From Schistocerca nitens (taxonomy: Eukaryota; Arthropoda; Insecta; Orthoptera; Acrididae): a stretch of DNA of 64,000 bases. Under the pieces are notes generated by a model, which did not search any database, was not told the DNA's origin, and saw nothing but the letters and a program-made list of their open reading frames with translations. Below, piece after piece: positions 34,139 to 44,099 of the stretch; position 1 is the stretch's first letter; each line of letters begins with the position of its first letter. The position numbers and the translations under genes are program-made. Location: positions 382,353,348-382,417,347 of the forward strand of contig NC_064614.1 in NCBI RefSeq assembly GCF_023898315.1, written 5' to 3'.

Positions 34139-35017
34139 ATGGCTAGGGACTGTGCTTGTTGTGAGCAGACACAAGGAGAACTGGCTGCTGTCCGTAAACA
34201 GCTCAAAGCTGCGTTGGAGACCGTCGACAAGTTTCTAGCCAATGCTCAAAGTTGCGGTGTCGTCGGGGCGCTAGTGACGAGACCTGCGACACCTTTGGTG
34301 CCACTGGAATACCCTGGTGACCCGGACGTCGCTGCGGCTTCTGATACGCAACATCTGACCCGTCCGTCATCACTCCAGAGTGGGTAGCAGACAGTGGTGG
34401 GTTTGCCTGTCACTGGGCGGAAGTCAAAAGAGGGAGCAGGCCGTGTGGCTGGCTTCCTACGTCTTAGCCACAGGTACGAGGTACTACCCAGTGTTGATGA
34501 TAAATCTGAGCCAGCACGGGATGCCTCTCCTGTTCGGCCAACGGTCGATTTTCCTGCCCAGTCCAGACAAGTACAGAGGGTGGGTATGCTAGTCATTGGG
34601 AGCTCCAATGTTAGGCGGGTGCTGGAGTCCCTCAGGAAGATAGCAAGTAAAGCGGGAAAGAATTCCAGTAAGCATTCGGTATGTATGTTGGGAGATCTCA
34701 TCCTCGATGTGGAGGAGGCCCTGCTGGCGGCTATCGAGCGCATTGGCTGCAACCGGCTGCATGTAGTGGCACATGTCGGCACGAATGACGCCTGCCACTT
34801 GGGTTCCGAGGCCACCTTCGGCTCCTTACGGCGGCTGGTTGATTTGGTGAAGGCAACTAGCAACGCACGAGGGGTGCAGGCTAAGCTGTCTATTTGTAGC
34901 GTCGTACCCAGGGTTGATCGCGGTCCTCTGGTTTGGAGCAGAGTGGAAGGTCTAAACCAGAGGCTCAGGCGACTCTGTGACGGTATCGGATGCGAATTTC
35001 TCGACCTCCGCTATTAG
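34139..35017 (+). pseudogene. LINE ORF1 with GDSL/SGNH-esterase-like domain
   Basis: The ATG at 34139 begins MARDCACCEQTQGELAAVRK, a Cys pair followed by a heptad-like amphipathic region. One TAG stop (34385-34387) interrupts an otherwise open frame of 293 codons including the terminator. The second half holds an SGNH-hydrolase pattern: MLVIGSSNVRRVLESL (block I; the usual GDS reads GSS at 34598-34606, so the nucleophile Ser is kept but the Asp is lost) and VVAHVGTNDACHL (block III, GTND at 34778-34789). The C-terminal D-x-x-H block is missing because the frame ends at LDLRY. Esterase domains in ORF1 are known for CR1-clade LINEs, where they are thought to help membrane or RNP interactions. 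A similar but worse preserved ORF1 is at 41925-42560 on the minus strand. Confidence 0.78.
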
Positions 35018-35219
35018 GTGCAGAAATGTTGGGTTCCCCTTTACAGGTCAGACTGCACTAAAGACAGGAAGCGGCTACTAGGGTAGAGGAGTACGTGTGG
35101 CGTGCACATGGGCCTTTTTAGGTTAGAGAACCCTCCCTTGGAATCAAAGACGAGATGCTTCTTAAATCAACCACAGTGACCTCAGAGAATCTTGGTTCTC
35201 ATAGATCGGAGATAGAAAA

Positions 35220-35872
35220 GATTAATATGATTTTAGTAAACTGCAAGAGCATCTAAGGAAAGGTCCCAGAATTAGTATCGCTTACTGAAGGTTATAATGC
35301 ACAGACAGTATTGGGAACAGAAAGCTGGTTGAAACCTGACATCAATGACAAATTGAGTATCAAAGAGCGGTCAAAAATGGTGATCGGATGCTATTATAAA
35401 CCATCTGCGTCAGGATCTGTAGTTGTAGAGTGCTTCATACAGAACTTGCAGAACATCATTAGTAATTTTCCTGGTCGTGCCGTTGTAATATGGGGTGACT
35501 TGAACTAGCCAGTTTTGGGAGTCTTGTGCCATGAAAACTGATGCTAGAGACAGGGATTTGTGTGCCACTGTTCTGGATGGCTTATCCGAAAATTACCTTC
35601 AGCAGATAGTTAGAGAGCCAACTCATGAGGGTAACGTCTTAGACGTCCTGGCAACAAACAGACCTGAACTTACCGAATCCCTTAACGTAGAGGAAGGTAG
35701 CAGTGATCACAAGGCTGTGACAGCATCTATGACGACGGGTCCTACAAGGAAAGTTAAGAAAGGTAGGAAGATATATTTGCTCAGGAAGGGTGACAGGATA
35801 CAAATTTTAGAATATCTCAGCAGTCAGCATCAAATATTCGGTGACGAGATCGAAGATGTGGAGAACAAATGA
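35220..35872 (+). pseudogene. LINE ORF2 endonuclease domain, internally deleted
   Basis: The start of an AP-type endonuclease is seen as MILVNCKSI (35228-35254, followed by a TAA stop), then TESWLKPDIND (35311-35349). The sequence then jumps to MVIGCYYKPSASGSVVV, so the middle of the fold is missing, and continues to VIWGDLN (35488-35508), the GDxN motif, which is followed by TAG. A new open stretch (35531-35872) covers the C-terminal half with the SDHKAV motif at 35701-35718. The active-site residues D, N and H that can be seen are conserved, but the deletion and stops inactivate it. Confidence 0.75.
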
Positions 35873-36381
35873 AAAAAAATTCAAAGGTATCGTTCAATAT
35901 TCCCTAGACAAGCATGTTCCGAGTAAGGTTGTAAGGGATGGGAAAGATCCACCATGGTTTAATAGCCGTGTTAGAAAAGCGCTAGGTAAATAAAGAGCAC
36001 TTCATCTCAGATTCAAGAGAAGTAAAAATCTAGCTCACGAGCAAAAGGTGAACGAATCGAAAATGAGCGTAAGGCGAACAGTAATAGAAGCGTTCAATGA
36101 TTTTGAAAGTAAGACGTTGCAACCGAGCTGAGCAAAAACCCTAAGAGATTTTGGTCGTATGTAAAAGTGGGTCATAATCATCTATTCATTCTTTCAGCGA
36201 CCACACCGGTGCCGAAAAGGAAGATAACAGAGAGAAGGCCGAAATACTGAATTCGGTCTTCCGAAGCTGTTTCATCGCGGAAGACAGTAACACTGCCCCC
36301 CCTTCCAATCGTCGTACGAACGTCGAAATGGCAGGTATTGAGATAACTGAAAAGCAGCTACAATCGCTTAGTAGTGGAAAG

Positions 36382-36457
36382 GCGTCAGGACCAGATGAGA
36401 TACCTATAAGATCGCCTGAGCGTCAGGACCAGATGAGATACCTATAAGATCGCCTGA
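36382..36457 (+). repeat. 38-bp perfect tandem duplication in the LINE RT linker
   Basis: Two consecutive identical 38-bp copies (36382-36419 and 36420-36457) start GCGTCAGGACCAGATGAG. They cover the SG.ASGPDE.P motif before the RT. Because 38 is not a multiple of three, the duplication also shifts the frame. Confidence 0.9.
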
Positions 36458-36584
36458 GCAATGAAAGGTACGTAACGACTGGAATAAAGAGCAGGTCATT
36501 CCCGTTTTTAAGAAAGGCCGTAAGATAGATCCACACAATTATGTACCTATATCGTTGACGTTAATCCTTTGTAGAATTAAGGAA

Positions 36585-36801
36585 CATGTTTCATGAGCCG
36601 GCCGAAGTGGCCGTGCGGTTAAAGGCGCTGCAGTCTGGAACCGCAAGACCGCTACGGTCGCAGGATCGAATCCTGCCTCGGGCATGGATGTTTGTGATGT
36701 CCTTAGGTTAGTTAGGTTTCACTAGTTCTAAGTTCTAGGGGACTAATGACCTCAGCAGTTGAGTCCCATAGTGCTCAGAGCCATTTGAACCATGATTCAT
36801 G
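36585..36801 (+). mobile_element. tRNA-derived SINE inserted in the CR1-like LINE
   Basis: The SINE body lies at 36597-36790, between near-identical flanks CATGTTTCATG (36585-36595) and CATGATTCATG (36791-36801). It has the same class II tRNA-like head and tail as the copy at 17.2 kb, with one B-box change (GGTTCGAA to GGATCGAA) and a few tail differences. Removing it rejoins the RT of the surrounding LINE, in agreement with the uninterrupted homologous stretch at 6335-6420. Confidence 0.88.
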
Positions 36802-37740
36802 CTCAAGAATTATGACATTTTTGGAATATCTCCTCTGTAAAAATCAGCATGGACTCCGCAAACAGAGATCCTGCGAAACTCAGCTCGTTCTGTTCCTCCA
36901 TGAGATCCACAGCGCAGTGGACAACGGCGCTCAGGTTGATGCCGTGTTCCTTGATTTCAGGAAGGCATTTGACACCGTCCCGCATTGCCACTCAATGAAA
37001 AAAAATGCGAGCTTACGGAGTATCGGAGCAGACTTGAGACTGGATTCATGACTTTCTTGCAGACAGAACTTAACATGTAGTTCTTAACTGAACAAAATCG
37101 ACAGTTTTACAGGTAATATCCGGAGTACCACATGGAAGTGTGATAGGACCGTTACTGTTTACAGTATATATAAGCGATCTAGTAGAAAGCGCCGGATGCT
37201 CTTTAAGGCTATTCGCAAATGATGCAGTTATCTACACTAAAGTAGCAACGTCAGAACATAGTAAGAATTTGCATAACGACCTGCAGAGAATTGACGAATG
37301 GTGCAGTCTCTGGCAGTTGACCTTGAACGTAAATAAATGTAATATATTGCGCATATACAAAAAAAGAAATCCACTACTGTACAGCTACACTATTGATGAC
37401 AAACAGCTGGAGACGGCGTTTGCTGTAAAATATCTAGGCGTGACTATCCAGAGCGACCTTAAGTGGAATGACCACATAAAACAGATAGTGGGAAAAGCAG
37501 ATACCAGTCTCAGATTCCTCGGAAGAATCTTACGGAAATGTAACTCATCCACGAAAGAAGTGGCTTATAAGGCGCTTGTTCGCCCGATTCCTGAGTATTG
37601 ATCATCTATCTGGGATCCCTATCCGAAAGGACTGACAGAGGAGATAGAGAAGATCCAACGAAGAGCGGCGCGTTTCGTCACGGGATCGTTTAGCTGGCGA
37701 GAGAGCGTTAGGGAGATGCTAAACAAACTCGTCTGGCAGA
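36790..37740 (+). pseudogene. LINE reverse transcriptase region
   Basis: After the SINE, the RT reads QHGLRKQRSCETQLVLFLHE and VDAVFLDFRKAFDTVPH (36850-36990; RT motif A, with FLDFRKAFD keeping its Asp). A frame change follows. An open stretch at 37140-37601 gives IGPLLFTVYISDLVES (motif B end), LRLFANDAVIYTK at 37203-37241 (motif C, where FADD has become FAND by a GAT to AAT-type change), WCSLWQLTLNVNKCNI (motif D) and YLGVTIQSDLKWNDHIKQ. After a TGA it continues with SSIWDPYPKGL and RRAARFVTGSF to about 37735. It is then cut by the LTR at 37746. Confidence 0.8.
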
Positions 37741-37745
37741 CATTA

Positions 37746-38129
37746 TGTGGCGTCGATAGTTACGATGCCACTACGAGAGGACTAACTACGCCGACCACAG
37801 CGCCCTCTAGCCGACGTTGTGGAGCTCATGGAGTGCCGTCTTGATTTCCGCCCATTTCATCAAGAGCAGACGGCCTGCAAATATCGCTCCTACTACCGAG
37901 TGGGCTAACTTTCTATTGAGACTTTGTGTCAATTACGTTCAGTTAAGCTTTGGACAGCAACGAGTACTTGTTAGTTTTGAGATTATACAGAACAGTCATC
38001 TTAACTTCACAGGATTAGACATAAACTAGAGCTTCACACCTACGTGATCATCCTAGCCAAAGTTATCTATGTATTTAATAATTAGGGCCTCCTTGTGTTT
38101 TTGACTATATTAAAAGTGTTAAAGTTACA
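37746..38129 (+). repeat. Probable solo LTR inserted in the LINE
   Basis: This 384-bp segment starts TGTGGCGTCG and ends AAAGTTACA, i.e. the TG...CA ends of an LTR, with no coding motifs. The LINE protein similarity stops before it and resumes after it. Five-base duplications cannot be seen (CATTA before, TGCAG after), so the insertion may have been altered by recombination. It differs from the other LTRs in this window. Orientation is uncertain. Confidence 0.5.
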
Positions 38130-38586
38130 TGCAGTACCGAAGTGCTTCACCTCTCCTGCTCCTCCTCGCTTCCTTCACTCTCGACCTATATTACAGAAGT
38201 AGTTCACAGGAGCAGATCCACGCACCGCCTATCAATGCGGGAGACAAAACATTACAAGAGAGGCATTGTGCATCACAGAGATACTTACTACTGAAATTTC
38301 AGGCCAGCACTTTTCAGGAGGAGTCGGACAACATATTACTCCCCCCACCCCTCACATACATCTTGCGTATTGACCATGAGGAGAAAATTAGAGAGATAGA
38401 GCCAATATGGAGGCTTGTCGACAATCATTCTTCCCACGCACTATTCGCGAATGGGACAGGGTTGGAGGGATCAGATAGAGGTACCGAAAGTACCCTCCGC
38501 CACACACCATTAGGTGGCTTTCGGAGTATGATGTTGATGTAGATGTAGATCTGCACTAGTGATGCATTTTTAATGAAACTTTATTT

Positions 38587-41500
38587 AGATCTACATCTAC
38601 GTCTACATCGATGCTTCACTAGACACCATGTGATGGATGCATGACGGAGAATACCCCATACCGCTACTTATATTTTCCCCCCTGTTCCACTCGCAAAAAT
38701 AGTGAGGGAAAACGACTGTCTGTACGCCTGTGTGTGTGCCCTAATTTCTTGTATTTATCTTCATGGTCCTTACGCACAATGTACATTGGTGGCAGAAGAA
38801 TCGTTCGGCAGTCAGCTTGGAATGCTGGTTCTCTAAATTTTCTAAATAGTGTTTCTTGAAAAGAACTTCGCCTTATTTCCAGGGATTCTCATATGAGTTC
38901 TTGAAACATCGCCATAACGCTTATGTGTTGCTCGAACCTACAGGTAGGTCGCACCAGCGTCCTATATGCAGTCTCCTTTACAGGTGAACCACTCTTCCCT
39001 TAAATTCTGCCAATAAACCTGTCCACCATTTGCCTTCCCTATCACAGTTTTCACGTACCCGTTCCACCTCTCATCGCTTTGCAAAATTATGCCCAGATAT
39101 TTAAACGACTTGACTTGTCGAGCAGGACACTAGTAATACTGTTTTCGAATACTACAGGTTTGTTCTTACTACTCATCCGCATGAACTTACATTTTCCCAC
39201 ATTGAGGGCTAGCTGCGATTCATCACACCAACTGGATATTTGATCTAAGTCGTCTTGTATCTTGCTACATTCACTCAACTTCGACACCTTACCATATACC
39301 ACAGCATCATCAGCAAACAACCGCAGATTGCTGCCCACCCTTCCGCCAAATCATTTATGTTGTGTCTAGACAAGACAGCCTAGACACAATGAGAAGAAGC
39401 CGAAAGGCACGCGCTTAAACTCACGCAGGCCGGCGTGAGGTCTGAAACAGGATACGTAATGAATGCTATACAGAAAGGTACGTAACTTCTGGAATACTTA
39501 ACTTTAATCCACATTTGTAGAACATCGCTCTTGATGATACATTAATAGAATCTCAATATCAATTGAATACGGCGCCTTGCTAGGTCGTAGCAGATGTAGC
39601 TGAAGGCTATGCTAACTATTGTCTCGGCAAATGAGAGCGTAGTTGTCAGTGAACCATTGCTATGAACGTCGGCTGTACAACTGGGGCGAGTGCCAGTACG
39701 TCTCTCTAGACCTGCCGTGTGGTGGCGCTCGGTCTGCAATTACTGACAGTGGCGACACGCGGGTCCGCCGTATACTAACGGACCGCGGCCGATTTAAAGG
39801 CTACCACCTAGCAAGTGTGGTGTCTGGCGGTGACACCACAATTTATGTATGTATATCACCCTTCCCTGGGGCACTCCCGATGGCATGTACCTTCGTTAAC
39901 AGCCTGCAATGGGGCACCATGTCAAATGCTCTTCGGAAACCTAGAAATATGGAACCTGCCTGTTGCCCTTCATCCATAGTTCTCAGTATATCACGTCTGA
40001 AAAGAGCAAGTTGAGTTTCGCAGGAGCGATGGTTTCTAAAGCCATGCTGATTCATGGACATAAGCTTCTTAGCCTCAAGAAATTTTATTATATTCAAACT
40101 GAGAATATGTTTAAAGATTCTACAGCAAACAGAATTTATTTATTTCGTGGGTTCGTTCTTTTACCTTTCTTATATACTGATGTCACTTGCGCTTTTCTCC
40201 AGTGGCGTGGGACTTTGTGCTGGGCGAGAGATTCAAAATAAATGGAAGCTAGCAAGCTAGGTAAGGGGATAATGTCGTAGAGTATTTGTAAAATCGAACT
40301 GGGATTCCATCCGGACTTTGTGACGTTTTTGTTTTCAAATCTTTCAGTCGTTTCTCTACGCCAGGTATGCTTATTTATGTGTCGTCCACACGGGAGTCGG
40401 TCTTTTTTTATTTAGCCCTGTGTGAACGATTTCTTGAATGTGAAATTTAAAACTTCGGCTTTCGTTTTGCTATCTTCAATTGCAACACCAGACTGGTCAA
40501 CAAGGTACTGAATGGATGCCTTAGACCCGCTTAAGGTTTTACAGACGACAAGGATTTTCTTGGATTCTCTGTCAGATCTTTTCCTAAGGTGTGACAGTGT
40601 TAGTTGTTGTATGCTTCGCGCATAGATCATTTCACAGGCGTAAAAATCTCTGTTAACCTTCTCTAGTTGTCATTTGTGCGTCCCCTTTTGAACCTAGAGT
40701 GCAACCGCATTTGTTTCCTCGGCATCTGACGAATTTTTTTTATTTAGTCATGGTGGGTCTTTTCCATCCTTTATCCAGTAATTCTTACAATCTGTTTCTA
40801 CTTTGTCAATAATTCCTCTACATCCATCTTACTGGAACTAAATTATGCCAATTCACTTTCTAAGTGAGATTTTAATAATTGCTTATCTGCTCCATCTAGC
40901 AGAAACATTCTAACCTTCTTGACTGATTTATTAACTTCCGTAACAATAGTTGCTATAATGACATCATGATCGCTAATACCCGTTTTTATACTGACATTGC
41001 CGATAAGGTCCGGCCTATTTGTAGCTACGAGATCTAAGATACTTCCATCCCCTTGTGGACTGCCAAGCTAGCTGCTCTAGGCAATTTTCAGAAAACTTGT
41101 TCAAAAGTATTCACGTAACTGTCTGTCTGTACCCTCTGCAATGAATCCATAAACATCCCAGTCTATACTCGGCAGGTTAAAGTCGCCTACAACTAGTATT
41201 GCATAATCTGGATATTTACGCGCTATTGACCGTAGACTTTCTTTGAATGATTCTAGAACCGTCACGGTGGAATCGGGTTGCTGGTAAAAGCATCCAACGA
41301 TTAACTTAGTTTCACCTACATCTGTTATAGCGACCAGATGACTTCAGTGTCACACTCAACTTCAACCCCAGTAGAGAAAATATTTTTGTCAACTGCAATA
41401 AACCTTCTCCCTCCTATGGCATCTAATCTGTCTTTCCGATATACGTTCCATGACTTGCTAAATATGTCAGACCTTTCTTTATTATGAATACTTTGACAGT

Positions 41501-42650
41501 TTACTGATAAAATTGTGACAATTGAAGTGTCTTTATTCTGAACGCCGTTTGACTTCCCTTGCTGTGTATCGACTGGAAAGTGTTCATTAGAGCACCTCAA
41601 ACTACAGCCTAGCCTAAAAACCCTCGTCTGCACTCCACAAGTACTTTGCTATCTGAGTAGCTGCTTCATTTGTGCGGTGCACCCCTGACCTATCAAGGGG
41701 ATCCTATAAATCCCCACATTATAATGCAGGTCCCGAAATCTGCACCCAAGACCAACACAGGGTCAACAAAGCCTTTGGTTGAGGCCATCCACTCAGCTCC
41801 AAACCTGAGGACTCCAATCAACTCTCGAAATGCTGCTGGAAATTGCAAGCTCTGGTTGCATCCCACATGTAAGGTCAGCAGTCTTCACCACCTCCACCAG
41901 CCACCTGTACGTACTGAGGATGCCTCAGAACCCCTGCGACAGGTGTCGTTCGTGCCGACGTGAGCCACAACTTGCAGATGACTGCACCCTGCATGCTCGA
42001 TAGCCACAGACAAGGCCACCTCCACATCTCAGATGAGGTCCCCTGGCAAACATATCCAGTCCACATTGGCTTCCTTTCCAGCCATGAACGATATGCCTAA
42101 GAGGCTCCATAACATGCCTAACATTGGATCTCACAATAACCAATACACTCACAGGGTGAACAGACAAGGCTAGGTGGCCAGTCTACACGTTGGCCTTCCG
42201 GCTCGAGCGAGACAAATGCGTTACTACCCGCCACTCACTGTGCTGTGAGGACGGATCCACCAAGTCAGGTACACTAGTATGTGCCTCAGAAGCAGAGCCT
42301 GTGGTCAAAACAAGTGACACCTGAGGTGACCCATGCGGTGTGAAAGATTCTTCACCACTGCTACACCCGAAGGCAGCCCCCCTGAAGCTGATTGACTGCA
42401 GCCAACAGCATGTTCAGCTGTTCACAAACTGCATCCAGCTCCTCTACCATTCGCATACACCATGCACATATCCCATCCATCCTAACAAGGCTAACGGAAG
42501 AAGTGAACTATAAAAGCAGACGATCCCAGATTCATGAATTGCTACCGTCCTGGTATGTCACCAACAGACTCTGATGCATTAAAGATCTACGTAGCGAGCT
42601 GTTCAGTGAGCAACAACTGCTCTAAGACCGAATGAATTTATACATATAAA
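38587..42650 (-). mobile_element. Second CR1-like LINE, tail to tail with the first
   Basis: The 3' end with inverted ATGTAG-type units lies at 38588-38612, only about 35 bp from the tail of the + strand copy. Going right, the minus strand shows the C-terminal part, and an RT palm (39338-39087: LRLFADDAVVYGKVSKLS with intact FADD, then LALNVGKCKFMRM). A solo LTR (39358-39840) follows. Then come RT fingers (40097-39843: NQHGFRNHRSCETQLALF), linker remains, endonuclease remains (41633-41325: VTILSVNCQSIHNK) and an ORF1 relic (about 42560-41900). That relic has an esterase block VLVIVRSNVRHVMEPL and a remnant of the GTND region. Stops are frequent. Confidence 0.78.
39353..39845 (-). repeat. Gypsy solo LTR with ATTTA target duplication
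   Basis: This 483-bp LTR (39358-39840) is flanked by ATTTA at 39353-39357 and 39841-39845. In the minus orientation it starts TGTGGTGTCACCGCCAGACA and ends CTAGACACAACA. Large parts match the LTRs of the Gypsy element at 9994-14509 (for example the stretches around 39570, 39700 and 39745). The end that carries the TGTCTAGACAAGACAG sequence is different, so it belongs to a related subfamily. The internal region is gone, as after LTR-LTR recombination. It splits the RT of the minus-strand LINE. Confidence 0.85.
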
Positions 42651-43300
42651 AACGCGAGTTTAACCCTGTTAAACAGAGAAACACGCAGGAAATTTAATAA
42701 ATATACTCATGGAAAACACAGAAAAGGATAAACACTTAACTTGTCGCCCTGTAGGCGCACTCGTATCACAACCGAGAACTGGAGCCTAAAGACATGTGCT
42801 ACAAGGTCAGAAACTTCACTGACATCACTGCTGAAGCTCAAAAGAGGAGTAGTTAAAGTATGGCATCTCCATTACTGCGACAACAATGAGCATTAAAAAA
42901 ATGGTAGCATATTTGCATCAGTGTTGCTGCTCAAGGCATAAGGGCCAAGTCGAAACAAGTAAAGTTACTGCCCTAAGCTCAGTAATGGTTCAAAGTTAAA
43001 CACTGGGCAGTGAATGCCTGATGATGATTCTTTAGTGAGCTGCTGATTGATGTGCTGTGGATGTAGTCAGCATCTCACCCAGAGAACTCGAAGGAATAAT
43101 TGGTACAGTAGCGGAGACTGAACTGCCGATGTACACTGGCCTTTGTCGTGGTGTACAGATCTGGCGTGAGATGCTGGTAAGTACGTGACAAGTCATACGA
43201 AAATAGTGTGTATTCAGTCTTAGTAAAGTTTACAAAAATCGTTCTTACTGCACTAGACAAGTATGAATGTGCAACAGGTATATATATTGAGATCTACCAA
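42651..43300. other. No gene recognised
   Basis: No ORF or repeat motif recognised. Part of it may be 5' UTR of the minus-strand LINE. Confidence 0.4.
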
Positions 43301-43304
43301 AGGC

Positions 43305-44090
43305 TTCTTATAGAACTAATCACAAAATTTTACTAAAAAACTAGAAACATTAGGGAAAAGAGGAACTACCAATGACTAGTTCTGATCATATCTGAAAAAC
43401 AGGGTATAAAGGATAGACATGACAATGTCTATGAATAAAGCAAAATTTTTAGTGAAACATTTGTATGATACCTAGTATATTAACATGAGGGTCTCACAGG
43501 GCAGCTTTTCAGGACCAATACTCTTTTTGATATACCCCAATGACATTCTAGACAGTGTTACAAATGGGAAAAAGCTCTTCTTTCTGATGATGACAACATT
43601 TTAATCACAAGTAAACCACCAGAACTCCTAGTGGAGAAAGACAGTTTACCCCAGAGAATATGTGTAATTGTTCATCATCCAATAAACTTACATTGAACAT
43701 GAAGAAATAAACAGCATGAATTTCTGCTTAAAGAGAGAAAATCATTCCATAAAACTAAATGTGGATGAAAATTTCATAGACTATATAGTAAACACAAAGT
43801 TTTTAGAAATTAATATTGACTACCATCTGAAATAGAATGGCAAAGAAAATGCCACCAGCATGCTGTCCCCTATGAATCCTGTGATGACTATGTAACAGAC
43901 AGTATGTTATAGTTACATACTATTCCTATAGGAACTCCAGCTTAAGCTATGGAATCATTTTTGGGGTTCCATTTGCAAAACATGGATACAGGCTTCAAAC
44001 TACAGAAGAGAGCCATGACAATAATAATTAAAATAGTAACCAAGCCCTCTGTAAAGATGTCTTTAAACAACCGAATATTCTAAGTGTACC
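43305..44090 (+). mobile_element. Jockey-like LINE RT fragment
   Basis: The + strand shows GKRGTTNDWF (near 43355), VSQGSFSGPILFLIYPNDIL (43491-43550; RT motif B end, usually GVPQGSILGP), a decayed catalytic motif C (FLMMT, near 43580), KFLEINIDYHLK near 43798-43835 and LKLWNHFWG near 43945. The order and wording match the fragment at 2168-2790, so both belong to one Jockey-like family. Many stops; no tail identified. Confidence 0.65.
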
Positions 44091-44099
44091 AGGTGAGAA

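Larger units (their letters stand above)
33580..38553 (+). mobile_element. Nearly full-length CR1-like LINE, decayed and interrupted
   Basis: The parts in order are a probable 5' UTR (33580-34138), ORF1 with an esterase-like domain (34139-35017), endonuclease (about 35220-35872), RT linker with a 38-bp tandem duplication (36382-36457), RT (about 36790-37735) and a C-terminal part (about 38135-38510). It ends with a hairpin-like 3' end (CTCCGCCACACACC and GGTGGCTTTCGGAG) and an ATGTAG-type tail ending near 38553. A SINE (36597-36790) and an LTR (37746-38129) are inserted. The layout of an esterase ORF1, an AP endonuclease, RT and a short tandem-repeat tail is characteristic of CR1-group LINEs. 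It carries many stops; the RT catalytic FADD is FAND. Confidence 0.82.

Noticed and set aside
34394-35017. Host GDSL-esterase gene
   Set aside because: It is followed by LINE endonuclease and RT in the right order, and a second decayed copy has the same context at 41.9-42.6 kb.
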